NCBI GenBank assembly: GCA_030272585.1
Contig: BSYQ01000013.1
Span: 2,728,001 to 2,792,000 of the forward strand
Length of the DNA stretch: 64,000 nt
Direction: 5' to 3'
Origin: Bryopsis sp. KO-2023
Taxonomy: Eukaryota; Chlorophyta; Ulvophyceae; Bryopsidales; Bryopsidaceae
Below the pieces are notes generated by a model, which was not told where the DNA came from, searched no databases, and saw only the letters and a program-made list of their open reading frames with translations. Positions 49,975-62,217 of this stretch are shown piece by piece (positions within the stretch are counted from its first letter, which is position 1; every line of letters begins with the position of its first letter). The translations under genes and the position numbers were made by a program.

Positions 49975-50889
49975 CTCTGTCGACCGACAGCCTCCAGTCG
50001 GTGGCTGTGAGTTGAAGCTCACGTTAATCAAACAACAATATCACCTCGTTCTTCAATTGATGAAGTCAGTTCCCAACCAGCATACTAACATGTGCTTAAT
50101 TGTGTTTCAGATCGGTTGCATCTTCAACGATCCGGAGGAGGGACGGCCAAGGAATGGAAGCGATCAAGAATAATCACCAGGTGGGGCATCCCACCAAGAC
50201 CTGTCTCGTTGCGTGTGTGTTAAAACAACCAAGTCCTTACAAAGTCGCACTCGCTCTGGCTCGCACGGAGTCGAGGCCGATGGTGTTCCGGCACTGCAGA
50301 CGTCTCGGTGAAGTGGAGTCCAGGGCTGCAGTCTCAGCTCGGCTGAGTCTGGGCAGGGAAAATCAGTACGTCGTGACGAGGCAGTCTTGACCAGGCGTGT
50401 GTGTTTTCTCCCCCAGGTGTCGCGCGCCGCCATCGACTTCGGACTTCTTCGAATCTGACGTTCATGGAGATCTTTCAGCTGTGCACAAAAATGCGGCAAG
50501 TATATGGGTGGGTGTTTTTTGGTTGAGAAAGACAAAAGGAGGATTTCTTTGTAAGCCACGGGAAAATAACAGGACCATCATAATGACTTTTATTTTGTCT
50601 TTCCATCTGTTCGTATCACTGGATGCTGGGTATCTTCTGCTGTGGGTTGTCTTAGTGATTGATCACTTCCTGCGAGTCGATTTTCGAACGTGTCTACGTT
50701 TTCATAACAGCATTTCTGCTTGTGTCTTTTAAAAGAATTCAGCAGGAAACGTGGAGGGAGAACAATGAATGAATGACACTATGTAAAACAAGTAAATAAT
50801 GTATCGAGTGGTTGAACTTTCAAAAGACATACAAACACATAAATTACATTGTGGAGTGGAGGAGAATATATGTGTGCAAAAGAATATCA

Positions 50890-51153
50890 AGGCCAAGTTG
50901 TGTGAAAACATGACCCTGTGGTGTCAAACCAAGCTCCGGAAGGCTGAGTATCGGCTGGAAAGTGAGAATCGCTGAGTGGAGGGAAAGACTGGATCAGAAG
51001 ACAGTTTTTGATTTGCCTCCAGCTGAACAAACACTAGTGGACCTGCATCATGTTTTAGGAAGACTTTTTGATGCTGCCACGAAACCAGGCCAAAATGAGC
51101 TTCAACAGCCACACTGGCTCATGAAGAAGAAGCATGTACAAAAAATTAAATAA
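50890..51153 (+). pseudogene. Possible frameshifted 3' coding remnant
   Basis: From 50,908 one frame reads MTLWCQTKLRKAEYRLESEN and then stops. A second frame continues AEWRERLDQKTVFDLPPAEQ, DLHHVLGRLFDAATKPGQNE and ends in TAA at 51,153. The two parts join naturally if one frameshift near 50,970 is assumed. No domain is recognised. It may be a decayed gene end or a transposon remnant. Confidence 0.35.
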
Positions 51154-51352
51154 ATCTGCTCGGCAGAATAAAGCTGACGATCGTCCTGCTGTGGTTCTGC
51201 TTTTTTTTTTTTTTCCCTACAACTTTTTTGGTCATTTTTCCGTAGCCATCTTCTTATCCAAAGGAATGACACCATTCTTTCGATCGTGCTGACTAACCAC
51301 ACAACAAAGAAAAAGTGTTGTCACAAAAAAAAAAATCCAAATCATCATCACA

Positions 51353-51697
51353 TTGCCGCTTCTTTTACTTTTCATTCTCGCTTTTTTTATTTTTTGGTCT
51401 TCCACCCCCCCGACTCCAAGCAACCAATCCCAACCTGGCAAAAAAAGAGCGATCCTCAAATGTTCTTCGCCTCCGAATAAGTGGGGTAGTAGATTCGGCA
51501 GTAAACCAAATCCCCACAACGAAAGCACACCCAAAAATAGAAGGAGGCCACCTCCCGTGCCGCTCGATGCACAAGACTATGAAATTCCACAAATACACAC
51601 ACTTTTACGAATGTATGTTTTTCAGAAAAATCTAGACCAGCCCGTGGATCGCCCCCCAGGAAAGTGTGATTTCCCAGCATCCAGCATAAAAATGTGA
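51353..51697 (+). CDS. Possible exon: hydrophobic segment plus proline-rich tail
   Basis: An open frame reads LLLLFILAFFIFWSS, then a Pro/Asn/Lys-rich part with PPPVPLDAQDYEIPQ, ending in TGA. No ATG or acceptor was identified, and the stretch lies just downstream (85 bp) of the 3' end of the leftward three-TM gene, so the two would be convergent. Low confidence. Confidence 0.25.
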   Translation: MPLLLLFILAFFIFWSSTPPTPSNQSQPGKKRAILKCSSPPNKWGSRFGSKPNPHNESTPKNRRRPPPVPLDAQDYEIPQIHTLLRMYVFQKNLDQPVDRPPGKCDFPASSIKM

Positions 51698-51781
51698 CGT
51701 TCCCCCAGACTTCATTGCACAACTTCACTCCGCAACCAAAGCACTGCAGAGAAACATAAGAAAGACAATCAAAACATTGCT

Positions 51782-52724
51782 CTATTTTACAAAAGTATAC
51801 ACACACACCCCCAGCATGGGAATCATAAACATAGCCATCCGTAGGATTCCCTCTTGATTGTGGCTGGTGCAGTAGAAGCTGACAAAGAAAGCCAGCATGG
51901 ATCCGGATGTCACGCTCATTATGAACATGCATGTCATTCGAATCATGCCGATTATATAACGAGGAAGAATGCCATCCTCCAGAGCTTGCTCCTCGCTGGA
52001 AAGCCTCCCCATGCGATTCTCTGGGATGGAGTGGTTCACTGAACCACCACCCCCCAAGAAATCATCAAAAAAATCAATTTGATCGTAACATAAGGAGCTC
52101 TATCCATCATGCACTATATTCATAACAATATGCATGTAAACTATTGCAAGACGACCCTGAAAATTTTGAAATGGTGTGAAGTAATATTTGCCTGAGCAAT
52201 AAGTCCAGCCCCGGCATGATTTCTCGGTCCTTGATTATCAGGAAACGAAAAAATACATCTTCTCAATTCAAAAAAAAAGGAACTTTGGTTGACAGTTTGC
52301 ACCATGAAATTTCTTCCCTGGAGGTTTTATAAAAAAAGGGGGGGGGGGGGATGAAAGAAACCAGCCCAGCGGTGGATTTGAGTGTATACCTGGCTCAGGG
52401 AGTCTGATGCCAGAATGGAAGAGGTTGGCAACCTCGATTATGGAATCGCATTTCAGCACACCATTGCCACAGTGCCCTTTCAAATGGGTGCAATCTGGGA
52501 TGTAAAATTGCACCCTCACGTCTGGCACAACCTTCGAAGCTCACACACTACCAGCAAATAACCATTGAAAAGAAAAAAAACTTCTCACACTCAATTTCAA
52601 AATCAAACTCACAAATATGAATTACAAGATAAACCGACAGAGACACAGAAATGTGAAGGGAACACAGGGGTAGGAGATTGAGTTTCTTCCCAGATTTTCC
52701 CACAGCTGGATAAGAGGAACCCAT
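51782..52724 (-). CDS. Small membrane protein with three predicted TM segments (165 aa)
   Basis: Three exons: 52626-52724, 52390-52531, 51782-52038. They sum to 498 nt, phases agree and ATG is followed by a plausible signal anchor (LLPLCSLHISVSLSVYLVV). A short Cys-bearing luminal stretch follows (IPDCTHLKGHCGNGVLKC), then two more hydrophobic helices (FIMSVTSGSMLAFFVSFYC and MAMFMIPMLGVCVYTFV). The stop is TAG at 51,782-51,784. Its start lies only about 20 bp left of the P' repeat boundary, so its native promoter may have been replaced. Family not recognised. Confidence 0.6.
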
Positions 52725-52744
52725 GGAGCAAGAAATTATGCACT

Positions 52745-54030
52745 GTAGAGTCGAGCAAACACATGGGAAGGCTTCAAGAGCAGGTTGGGTTTGTGGCAAA
52801 AAATCGACAATTAAATTGGGTGCTCAATTTGTGGTGGGCATGGGATGGTGAGTCGGTGAGATATCGCGACGGCTGCGGATACTTCAAATTTTCGACGTTC
52901 AAGTATTTTTTCAGCCTTCACTTTGACGCTGCCCAAGAATGCAACGAAGAACGCTTTTCGATGGATGGAAACTCGTTGCTGAGAGATAAAAATCGGATCG
53001 ATGCTGCGCTCCCCATATAATGTCACAGAAAAAAAACAAGGGTCGTTCTTCCCCAAACCCATAAAGCCCACATGCACCTAACCTCCCCATTTCGCGCCGC
53101 CGCCGCCGCACCAAGAAGATCGAATCTTCACATCAAACCGGGGATGCTTGTTCCGGTTTTTTTTCAATCCGCTTTTTGTTCGTGGAATCGTGAGAGGAGC
53201 TCGCATCCACTCCTTGACCTACCCCCAGCATGGCGCTCGATCGACCAGAAGGAAAAAGTTATTCGTCGTGCTTATCCTCTTCCGGGCCCTTCAAAAATGA
53301 GTTTGATAGTTTCCTTGTTGCACATAATATAACAGGTCGCTATCATCAGCATCGGGAGCCTCCCCATCATGAATGTATGGCGCTGATCAGCAGGTCACCA
53401 TGACCTCCTTTCGCCAGTTTGCCGCCCACCAGCCTTGAGTCCAGGACCTTTACTGATGCTTCCTGAAGGAAAGGTCTGGAAAGTTTAGAAAGTTTAGAAT
53501 ATGCGACCACAAACGCAGCCTGTGGGTGAAATATGTGCCTGTTGTGATATCGATCGTGAATGCTCGCAATGGTGGCGGTTTTGTGGAGAAGTGCCTTTTC
53601 CTCGACGAAGGTAGTGAACAACCACGATATACGACCCCCCACGAAAAAAAAGAGAAAAGAAAAGTCTTTTTGCTGTGAAGTCGCATCTATTCTGGACTCG
53701 ATCGATGCTTTTTTGGTGATGCAAGGAGCTTGCCCCAGTCGCCATGCGGCGGTGGCAATTTTTTTGATGCAGTTTGGATCCCCTGTTGCAGCAGATTGTC
53801 TCGTGCGCTGCGTTCAATGAAAGCTCTCCCAGCCATGTGAAAGCCAGCACCGAGAAGAAGAGGTCCAGCCGATCATGGACCCACCAGGCGCCACGTTTTT
53901 GAGAATGCGTGGATGAGCGTTCAGACGAGCTCTCTATTTTTGCTGTGGAGTTGTGGAGTGGAGAGTTTTGTGCAAAAATCTTTCCATTGGATTCTCTAGA
54001 TTGTTTTTTATTTAATATTGTTTTTTTTTC
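52745..54030 (+). pseudogene. P'Q segment 2: truncated LRR-XK N-terminal paralog
   Basis: Second copy of P'Q. Exon 1 at 53,230-53,393 is intact (MALDRPEGKSYSSCLSSSGP to ECMALIS, donor CAG|GTCACC). The Q exon begins at about 53,422 (LESRTFTDAS) and meets TGA at once. Further right an ORF again reads ILDSIDAFLVMQGACPSRH with a 12-bp in-frame insertion relative to segment 1. It lies at the right end of island 2, exactly as segment 1 lies at the right end of island 1. Confidence 0.55.
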
Positions 54031-54599
54031 TTGTTTTGTGTGTGTTTTTTGTCGACTTTCAATCAATCAACCAATCTTCGACAAAGTAAAAAATGACTGA
54101 GGTTGAAATTCCCAACGTGCAACCCACCTCTTACTCCCCCACGAGTCGTAAGTAAGTTAAAAATTGTCGTGTCAGAGTGGGAGGGTACCCGCCGTCGATC
54201 TACTTGAGATCTCTTTCGGCTCGGATTCATCATTCACGACTTCGTTGATCTGGAATCTTTCTAATCCTATTTTTGTGTACCACTCTCGAGTTTAATCTCC
54301 TCGATCACTGTGGTTGACCCGCATACGATCTCAAACGGGTCGGTTTAAAGCTTTTTGTGTTTCGTCGACTGAGACAACATTTTTCCAGTTTTTGGTGTGT
54401 GGATTATGAGTCACCGATTCTGGTGGCGACTTCTGTTGCACGCGAGGAAATGGTTGGCGGTTACATTCACGTCGAACACGTCGAACGAAGCCCCCCTCCC
54501 CCTCAAAAAAAGAAACAATATAAAAAAACGAAAGCATTGTTCCCACGTTCACCCCCATAAAAGATAAGAAACCATTTTTGATTTTTTTTTTCTGGAAAA
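54031..54599 (+). repeat. S cassette, unit U4
   Basis: Direct copy in front of CAP copy 4. It has a 4-bp repeat expansion (AAGTAAGTTA) near 54,150 and a one-base loss near 54,291 relative to other copies. Confidence 0.75.
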
Positions 54600-56964
54600 T
54601 TAAGCCCCCGCATGTTCTGCTGGCCTAGTAGTAATAAGTTTTCCCTCTTCGAACACACTGACAAATTGGTCTGGAACGGCCGACTCCCACCGGTGACAAT
54701 AACCAAGACCCCAACTGATTTTGCTGTCGAAATGGCCACATCGGTCGACGAATCAGGAATATACACCTGGAAAAAAGGAGAAAGGAAAAAACTTGAAAGA
54801 AAATTGAACAACGAACATGAAGAACGTAAGAATGTAATGGTTTTAATTTAACAAGTGAGGTGAAAAAGAGACCAAACCAAAAAGAAAGGAATTGCTGCTT
54901 TTTCTATTTGCTGCTTGAACATGGACTCCTTTATTTATTATGAAGATAATGATTTAATCTATCACACACATATATATATATATACATATATATATATTTA
55001 ATCTTTTTTGGATCAGGGGGTTCTCACCTCGACTCCATCGCATTTATCGACAGCTAACGTCCCGATGTGGCCGGTTGCCTGAACATCGACTGCATAAGAG
55101 TTCACCACCTCCACCGAGGCCATGACTGTTTCGAAAAGAAGCCCCAGCTTTTTGCAGGAATCCACGGTGATGGCATTCATTTTTCCATCGACCTTTCAAA
55201 TTAAAAAAAAAAAAAACAACAACAACATAAAGAACAGACACACTCTCGATCCAGCAAACATGCGGGAAATCATTCAAACAAAAGCTTATGAAGTTTTGTC
55301 AACTACATCCGGACCCAGTTAGTCCTCTCGGGAGGGAATTATCATTCTGGCAACCCCCCCCCCCCCAAAAAAAAAAGATTAAAATAAAAAAAAAATGGAA
55401 AAAAGCAGCCCTGACCAGTCGCACCTTCACAACAGAATCTTCACACTTGTAGATGTACACCGTTTGTCGGGGGTTGGTGTTTTCGAGGAAGATTTCCTTG
55501 TTGCCCTCGTGATTTTCCACGGTTCGTTTTCTCTCCATTACCAGCTCTGTTTTTCCAGCTTTCACCGTGGGCGCCCCAGTCGACTGTAATTTCACAGGAA
55601 CCAAGCCAGACCTGCCTGGAATGTTTTTAGATTTTTCTGCATCCGTTACTTTCTTCAATCCCTGTCAGTTGTGCTCAGAAAGAATGTCAAATTTTTCAAA
55701 CATAATGATACTTTGCCAATCTCTCCCTTCCCCCCCCCCCCCCACCCTGGAAAAAAAAAAAGAAAAAAACACACATGCATATGATCTTTTCATGATTTGA
55801 TCATATCCAGGATTTTCCCTCAACCGATGTTAAAAAGAAGAAAAGAAAAAAAACACTAGGATAATTTTTTTCCCGTCTTTTTGTTTGTGTATGGAGTGGT
55901 CGGCTCGTCCTTTACATACCAATCTATTTGATCAAAATGAAAAACAAAAAAAGGGTGTCTTCATATTATTATTTTTTACCTTCTTTCTGGCATCAAAAAC
56001 ATCAGCAACCAGATGAGCAGGGTTTGGTTTATCAACCTGTGGCTGCCAGGATCTTGTTGGATGCACCTGTCACATCACATCACTCTTTTTCAGAATCACA
56101 TCACTCTTTTAAAAAAAATGACATTGCTTACAGTCCCATTTCTAATGCAAGCCTATTGAAAACGTGTTGAAAAGAAAACAGTAATGGAAGATTAATTTCA
56201 TGCTTTCCTTTAAACTGCCTTGTGTTCAATTTTTATGATAAAAAATTCTATTACTTTTCTTATCATTTTTTTTAAAACACACACACACATCTTGTATAAA
56301 ACAAAAATCACACCTGAGGTAGGCCAATTGGTTCGCTTTCGGGAAATTCAGGTTTCTTGACTTTGGGTGCCAGTGTTTATTTTTTTGTCTGCAGGTGGTG
56401 GAGCACTTTCCACTGGGGGGTCTTTCACCAAGAAGAAAAACATTTCTTAATAGATCGAAAGACATGATGTATAATAATTGTGCATTGTAATTTCCGATCA
56501 AAAAACATTGTTATTGTAATTTACATCGAGTTTTTTTGGATTTTGGACATCATATACATCTTTCTTCCAGCCCATAAAAGTGTAAGTGCTAAAACTATCT
56601 TCTTCTGTAGAGAAGGAGAGAAAAAAAATATCCTTATCCTTTTCTGATATGTATTTATTAATTTTATTCTAAGAAAACCAAGAGTTCTTTAAAAAGAAAA
56701 CCCACCAGCAACAAAGAATCATAAGAAACAAGAAGAAGATTTACCTGAGCCAAGAAACTCCGAAACCGAGATTCCATCTGGATTCCATGTGGGGGCTTTC
56801 ATGTGATATGTCGAGCACCTAGGTGGACATTGCCAAAATCATGCTCTCGATGGTATTCACTCATTCCACATGACTGACATCCATCACCCAAATTTCCTTC
56901 AAGATTTTGTTCGGATAAAATTCGGTGGACTGGACGCTTTGCTTGATGTGAAGGGGCGGCTTCT
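54600..56964 (-). pseudogene. CAP pseudogene copy 4
   Basis: All six exons recognised in copy 1 are present. Lesions: a 13-bp loss near 54,687 shifts the last exon; the linker A-run (about 56,383) is interrupted and shifts frame; the helical-domain exon has the shared TGA at 56,861-56,863 and the same +1 shift (CACCTAGGTGC) as copy 3. WH2-like and CARP exons remain open (KTELVMERKRTVENHEGNKE, YIYKC). Confidence 0.85.
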
Positions 56965-57603
56965 CTGAAAATGTTCCATTTTTGGGGGGTCTTTTTTCTG
57001 TCAAAAGAGAAAACACTCCCAGCTGGGAAAGCAAAACAGAAAAACACAACCTTCAACAGTCGATTATATTAAGATGGGATTGAAGTGTCCATAAAACACC
57101 CAAGAAAACAAAAAAAAGAAAACGACATGCTGTCAGTCACATGGAAGACAGTGTCTTCCACTGGAAAAATGGTCAATATAGTCAAGCAAACACATGGGAT
57201 GGATTCAAGAGCAGGTGGGATCTATGGTATAAAAATTGACGATTAAATTGGGTGCTTAATTTGTGGTGGGGGTGGGATGGTGAGATGTCGCGACGGCTGC
57301 GGCTACTGTCGACGTTCAAAAACGTATTTTTCCGGCGTTCACTTTGACGCTAAGGAAGCGATCAAAATCGGATCGGCGTGCGCTCCCCGTAAAATGTCTC
57401 AGAAAAAGAAGAAAGGTCGTTCTTCCCCAAAACCACATGCACCTAACCTCCCCCCACTTGGCCCCCGATCGCGCCGCCGCCGCCCCACCAAGAAGATCGA
57501 ATCTTCAAACAGCAAACCGGGCATGGTTGTTCTGTTTTTTTTTCAATCCGCTCTTTGCTTGTGGGTTCTTGCAGCCGCATCCCCTCCTTGGCCTACCCCC
57601 AAC

Positions 57604-60600
57604 ATGGCGCTCGATCGACCAGAAGGAGAAAGTTATTCGCCGTGCTTATCCTCTTCCAAGCCCTTCAGAAATAAGCTAGTTTCCTTGTCGCACATAATAT
57701 AACAGGTCGCTATCAGTATCATCGGGAGCCTCCCCATCATGAATGTATGGCGCTGATCAGCAGGTCGCCATGACCTTCTTTTGCCAGTTTGCCGCAGGAA
57801 CGCGTCTCAACTGGCTTCGATTCTTTGGGACACTCGGTGGGAGTTTGTGGATCGACTGACAATTATGGACAGGAGTCGGCCTCCAAACACAGCTCTGCGC
57901 TCAAATGGCGGCGCCATGTACGTGAAAACCGATCGCAGTGATCTGGTATCAGCTGACATTCGGCGTTTTCGTTTTTCGGTCCATACTGCACAGTCCTGAA
58001 GATTGGTTGAGCCATCCCCCCCCCCAAAAAAAAGAAGGAAAAATCAGGAGCAGGGGCGGGAGCGGGTTTGAGCGCACGATCGATTTGGACGATCGAAGCT
58101 GGTCAAAAATTCTTGGTGTGGTTTTCTGTGATTTTATTTTAGTCCAGGAACTAACGAGACCACCTGAGCGTTACGCTACTTCGCGTCACATTACGCGTAG
58201 CTTGTCGTACATCACGTTGTGTGTTATGTTGCAGGTTCCAGTACAGTACTATGCAGGGTGCTGACAATATTTTCCATTTTTCTGAGTGCATCAGCTTACG
58301 GCGAACAGGTTTGTTCTTAATTTTTACTTGTCAGTTTTCACACATGAGCATCTGAACATCTGAATAGGTTTACTCAGGGTGCAAGTTCCTCGATCAAACA
58401 TTCTTTTTTCTTGCTGCATTCCTGTGAAGAATTATTTATGGGAAGTTTTTTAAGAATAGGATACAGGCTGTTCATTTTTCTAGTGACTCTATTTTTCCTT
58501 GCCCTGCAGGCAAGAAGTATTGCAGAACTTCGGTTATATGAGTATGCCCATACCTATGGGGGGGTTACAATCACGTGTCAGGAACGGTGGCCTCATGATC
58601 TCAGCAGGTAACACATAACATCGCATTCAACTCGGGGAAATTATTTCCCTGTCCGATCTTCCACCAGGGCTTCAGAGGTGAGAGAATCAAAGTCTGTTCG
58701 CTTTTGGTACTTGCGCTGTTTTTTCTATTTCAAGAAAAAACTAGTCAGTTGCCTTCTCCGATTGTAAATAGCTGATTGATTTTATTGTTGCGCTGGATTT
58801 TTGCTTTTTTTTTTTTCTCTTCCATGGATTGTGAACACATTTCATCTTTGAAATATGAGAACAAAACTAAGAACAGTATTTTTTTTTTATTTTGTGAATT
58901 TTGAGATGCAACAAAACTTGAGGTGTCATGCCAATGGGTGAATCTTTGTTTTTGAACGTGTTTGTGCGTGTGCATTTGTTTTATTGATATGGGAAAAAAA
59001 CAAAAACCTGAGCAGCCTGCAGATGGACAATGTTTGGCTCAATGCTCGTTTGCCTGAAGAATCTTTTGCAAAATTGCAATGGTTTGTTCAATCTCATTGT
59101 TGGATTAAAAAAAAAATGCATGGAAGGCAATTTGTTTTGTTTTTTGGTGGTTTTTGGGGAAACCTGCCTCTTTTTTTCAGCAACGTTTTCCCCAACAAAG
59201 AACAAACTACTGAACACAGAGGATCTTTTTTTTTTCAAGTATAAAATATTTTTGAATTTTTGTGTTACCTGGATCGAGTTAAGAATTCAGGAGTATCATT
59301 ATTTGGATAGAGCAGGAGAGGGGGGGGGGGACTTTTTGGACAACCTCAATATCATGCTTAGTCAAGATTCCGACGATACAAAGCCCTTCCTAAAGGTTTT
59401 CTGTTTTACTTCAGTATTACTACCATTTTTCCCTGTGAATCTCAGGGTGTCCTATCTTTATTCGTGGTTCAATTGGGTGGATGATCCTCTGTGTACAATG
59501 TTACAATGGTTACAATGTTTCTATGTACGAGGTTGATTACGGGTAAGCAGCAACATTTTGCTTTTCAAAATTAATTACATCAAGGCCAAATCCCCATGCA
59601 GTCCCTACCCTGTGTAAAAGGGTGATTTAGAAATCTGCCGCTCGAACAATAGGAAAACCAAGAATATCATTCCCGCATCCCAATTTCTCCCTCTTCCTAT
59701 CTTTTTGGGGAAAAGAAAGAAACCCTACTCGAAATATTCCTGATTTTGTATTTTTTATGAAATAAATTAAAAAAACTAAGAATTTAGAGAAAATGCATCA
59801 CTGGCCCGAAACTAAGTCCATTGCGTTGTACTTCAAATGCTGATTTTTCTCACCTGGTGATCCAGCTTGCTCCCCATTTCTGGCAGAACAATATATTAAA
59901 AAAAACACTTGAAATCCCCTCCCCCCCTTTTTTTTGTTTCAATCTCATATCCGACACTGATGTGCCTTCTTTCAGCCATGTTTTTTAATTGTCGCTCCAC
60001 TTTTCTGCAGTGAATTCGGAAATGTTTTTGTCAGAACCCAGAAGAATAGGTTATTTTTATTTTGTGTGTGGTTTTTGCAGTGGGATTGCTGTTGATATAT
60101 ATGATAAACAGCAAGATGCTGCCCTGATGGACATTTTGGATCTGATAAAAAGTCAATTCATAGTTGAGCTGTCGATTTACCCTGGAGCTGCCTCAGGTAC
60201 ATTCTGCACAGCAAATGATTCTTGCTTTCCTTGTTATTCACCTTCGTTTTCCCTGGCCCTGCATGATTAGTCAACGAGCACACACACTGAACTCATCATT
60301 GGATTCGACTTGGTGCAGGATCTCGCCATCCTTTCAAAAAAAGAAAAAAAGAAAAGAAAAGAAAATGTTTGTTTTTCTATGGAGACTGGAAGAACTCATT
60401 GAGCTCACTATTCTTGTATTCTTTTCTTTGTTTGTTTTCACCGTTCAAAAAAAAAATACTTTTTGTGACGAAGAGTCCCACTTCCCCAGAACAACAACAA
60501 ACTGTTCTGTAAACTTTCAGAATACAACAGCAATACTTCAGGCAAGTCTGTAGATTTTTCATGTCATTCATTTTTTGTTTTTGATTTTTTGCTTTTGCAG

Positions 60601-62217
60601 GACTGTCTGGCTTTCTTAAAAAACTGGATTCCGTTTCTTCCCTTGCTTTTTTGCCTGGAGAAGATAAAATGGAGACACCAATGGGACCCCTTCCCATCCC
60701 TGATCCATGGCCATTTTTCAGTGAAGAGTAATCCGGAAACATTCTTAGTCATAAACACAAGCGTAGAAAAGACTACATTTGAAAATTTATAAACACCATC
60801 ATTAAAGAAAATTAGAAACGATAGAAAATTCAACATTTTCAAAGCTCCCTCTCCCACTCAAAAATTTTCACATGCGTTCCAACTAAACCCACACACGAAA
60901 TAAAATGAAAAAACTTCTTTCTGCATTGTGTTAAATAAAAACAGGCTAACGATCAAGGACATCATGTTTAAAGGGAAAAACATGAGGGGAAATTCCCTCC
61001 CTTCCTGTACGGAGCCACCACCAAAATCGACATCAAAAACAACAAACTGATGTCCAATTCGGTACCGAGGGGATGGTGCGAATCCACAAGGCTGGAAGAA
61101 ATCAACATACAAGGCCACACCGCCCCTGTCTGTCTGCTCACTCTTCCTGATCTGAAAAGAGTGACCATCTGCCCAAGCACTGGAGATCAACCCTCTCGAT
61201 TGGTCAGACGGAGGATGTGCGAGCTGCAGCAGGGGGAATCCTATTACTGTGGCTGGGCAAACTACGATTACGACTGTAAAAGGCAAGCCAGGAAATTTGT
61301 GAAAATGATTTTGCTGGTGTGGGTTCCTCTGCTAGTGATCGGCCTGGTGCTGATATCGCCCATCCCAAAATATGTCCAGAAAGGCTTCTCGGCGATGAAA
61401 CAGAAAACATCAATTCCTAGCCACCTAGGCAATTTCCATGGTGCTGTTTTCATCTGTGGGTCGTTCCGGTGGATGCTTACATCTCTTCTCCCTGTGTGCA
61501 TATACCTTTTGGATGTGGCCTCCAACCTCTTCATCATGGCTTTATTGTGGGGGGAATCTCCGGTGTGGTTTATGCTGGGGGCAATAGCCTTGCACAAGGT
61601 GGTGGCATTCTTTGTTTTCTGGAGGAGGATTGTGCTTGTGCAAGAGGAAGCCAAGGGGAGCTCTTTGTCAGACGGTGCAACAGAACCAGTTTTGGATCGA
61701 TTGGTCATCTCATGGGGCACCAGAGGCAATAGCTTCGTCAAGGGAATGAAAATTGTATTTCTTGCCATTGCAGCAACCCCTGTTTTTGATTTCTTGGCGT
61801 TCATCAGCAAACTCACCAGGAGGAGATTGGGGAGCATCTTATCCAGGTTCGATTTGCATCGGCACTTTGTGGCTGCGTTGGTGGTGGAATCTGTGGTGGA
61901 GGCCCCCCTTGCAACAGCGCTCATCAGTGTGCTTTATTTCTACGGGGGTCGATGGCCAGAGACAGCATGACATAGGGACCATACCGTTTCTCATCTCTGC
62001 ACTGGCTGGACTGTTTTCGATGCTCCAGAGGATGCTGATTGTCGCAAACAAGGCCAGTCAATCGAACATGTTGGTGCTGGGGTTTGTACTCAGGGCTTTG
62101 ACCGATAAAGTGGATGAGTCCAGTGGGAATGAGGTGGAAAGCTTTGAAGTTTCAAATCAGGGGAGGCCACTGTTGGGGGATCCGCAGGAGAGTAAGGAAA
62201 TCATCAGTGATAGTTAG
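57604..62217 (+). pseudogene. LRR-XK gene, copy 4 (large internal deletions)
   Basis: The start ATG at 57,604 is kept, but a 4-bp loss near 57,675 shifts exon 1. Exon 3 (58,234-58,308) keeps the TM1 frame (VLTIFSIFLSASA). After exon 4 (58,510-58,607) a deletion joins intron 4 directly into the middle of the LRR exon that reads ISLSDLPPGLQ, removing two and a half exons. A second deletion removes six LRR exons between about 59,245 and 59,290. Later exons follow at about 59,291, 60,081-60,196, 60,601 and 60,945. The last exon is disturbed near its start and has one extra G near 61,945. Confidence 0.75.

Larger units (their letters stand above)
47661..50889. other. Region without a recognised gene; contains fold-back repeats and an AC microsatellite
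   Basis: No exon set with consistent phase was found. Structural elements are listed separately (48,845-48,886 and 49,749-49,974). An (AC)13 tract is at 49,639-49,664. Around 50,164-50,560 both strands are open for over 90 codons with no recognised domain, so no gene is called. Confidence 0.45.

Noticed and set aside
49900-49980. A functional tRNA gene
   Set aside because: A B-box-like sequence is present, but the T-stem and acceptor stem do not pair and no standard anticodon loop forms.
57394-57604. Upstream ATG with MSQKKKKGRSSPKPHAP as the true LRR-XK start
   Set aside because: The equivalent ATG is followed at once or soon by stops in U1, U2 and U3, and the splice phase to the MALDRP exon does not fit; probably 5' UTR.
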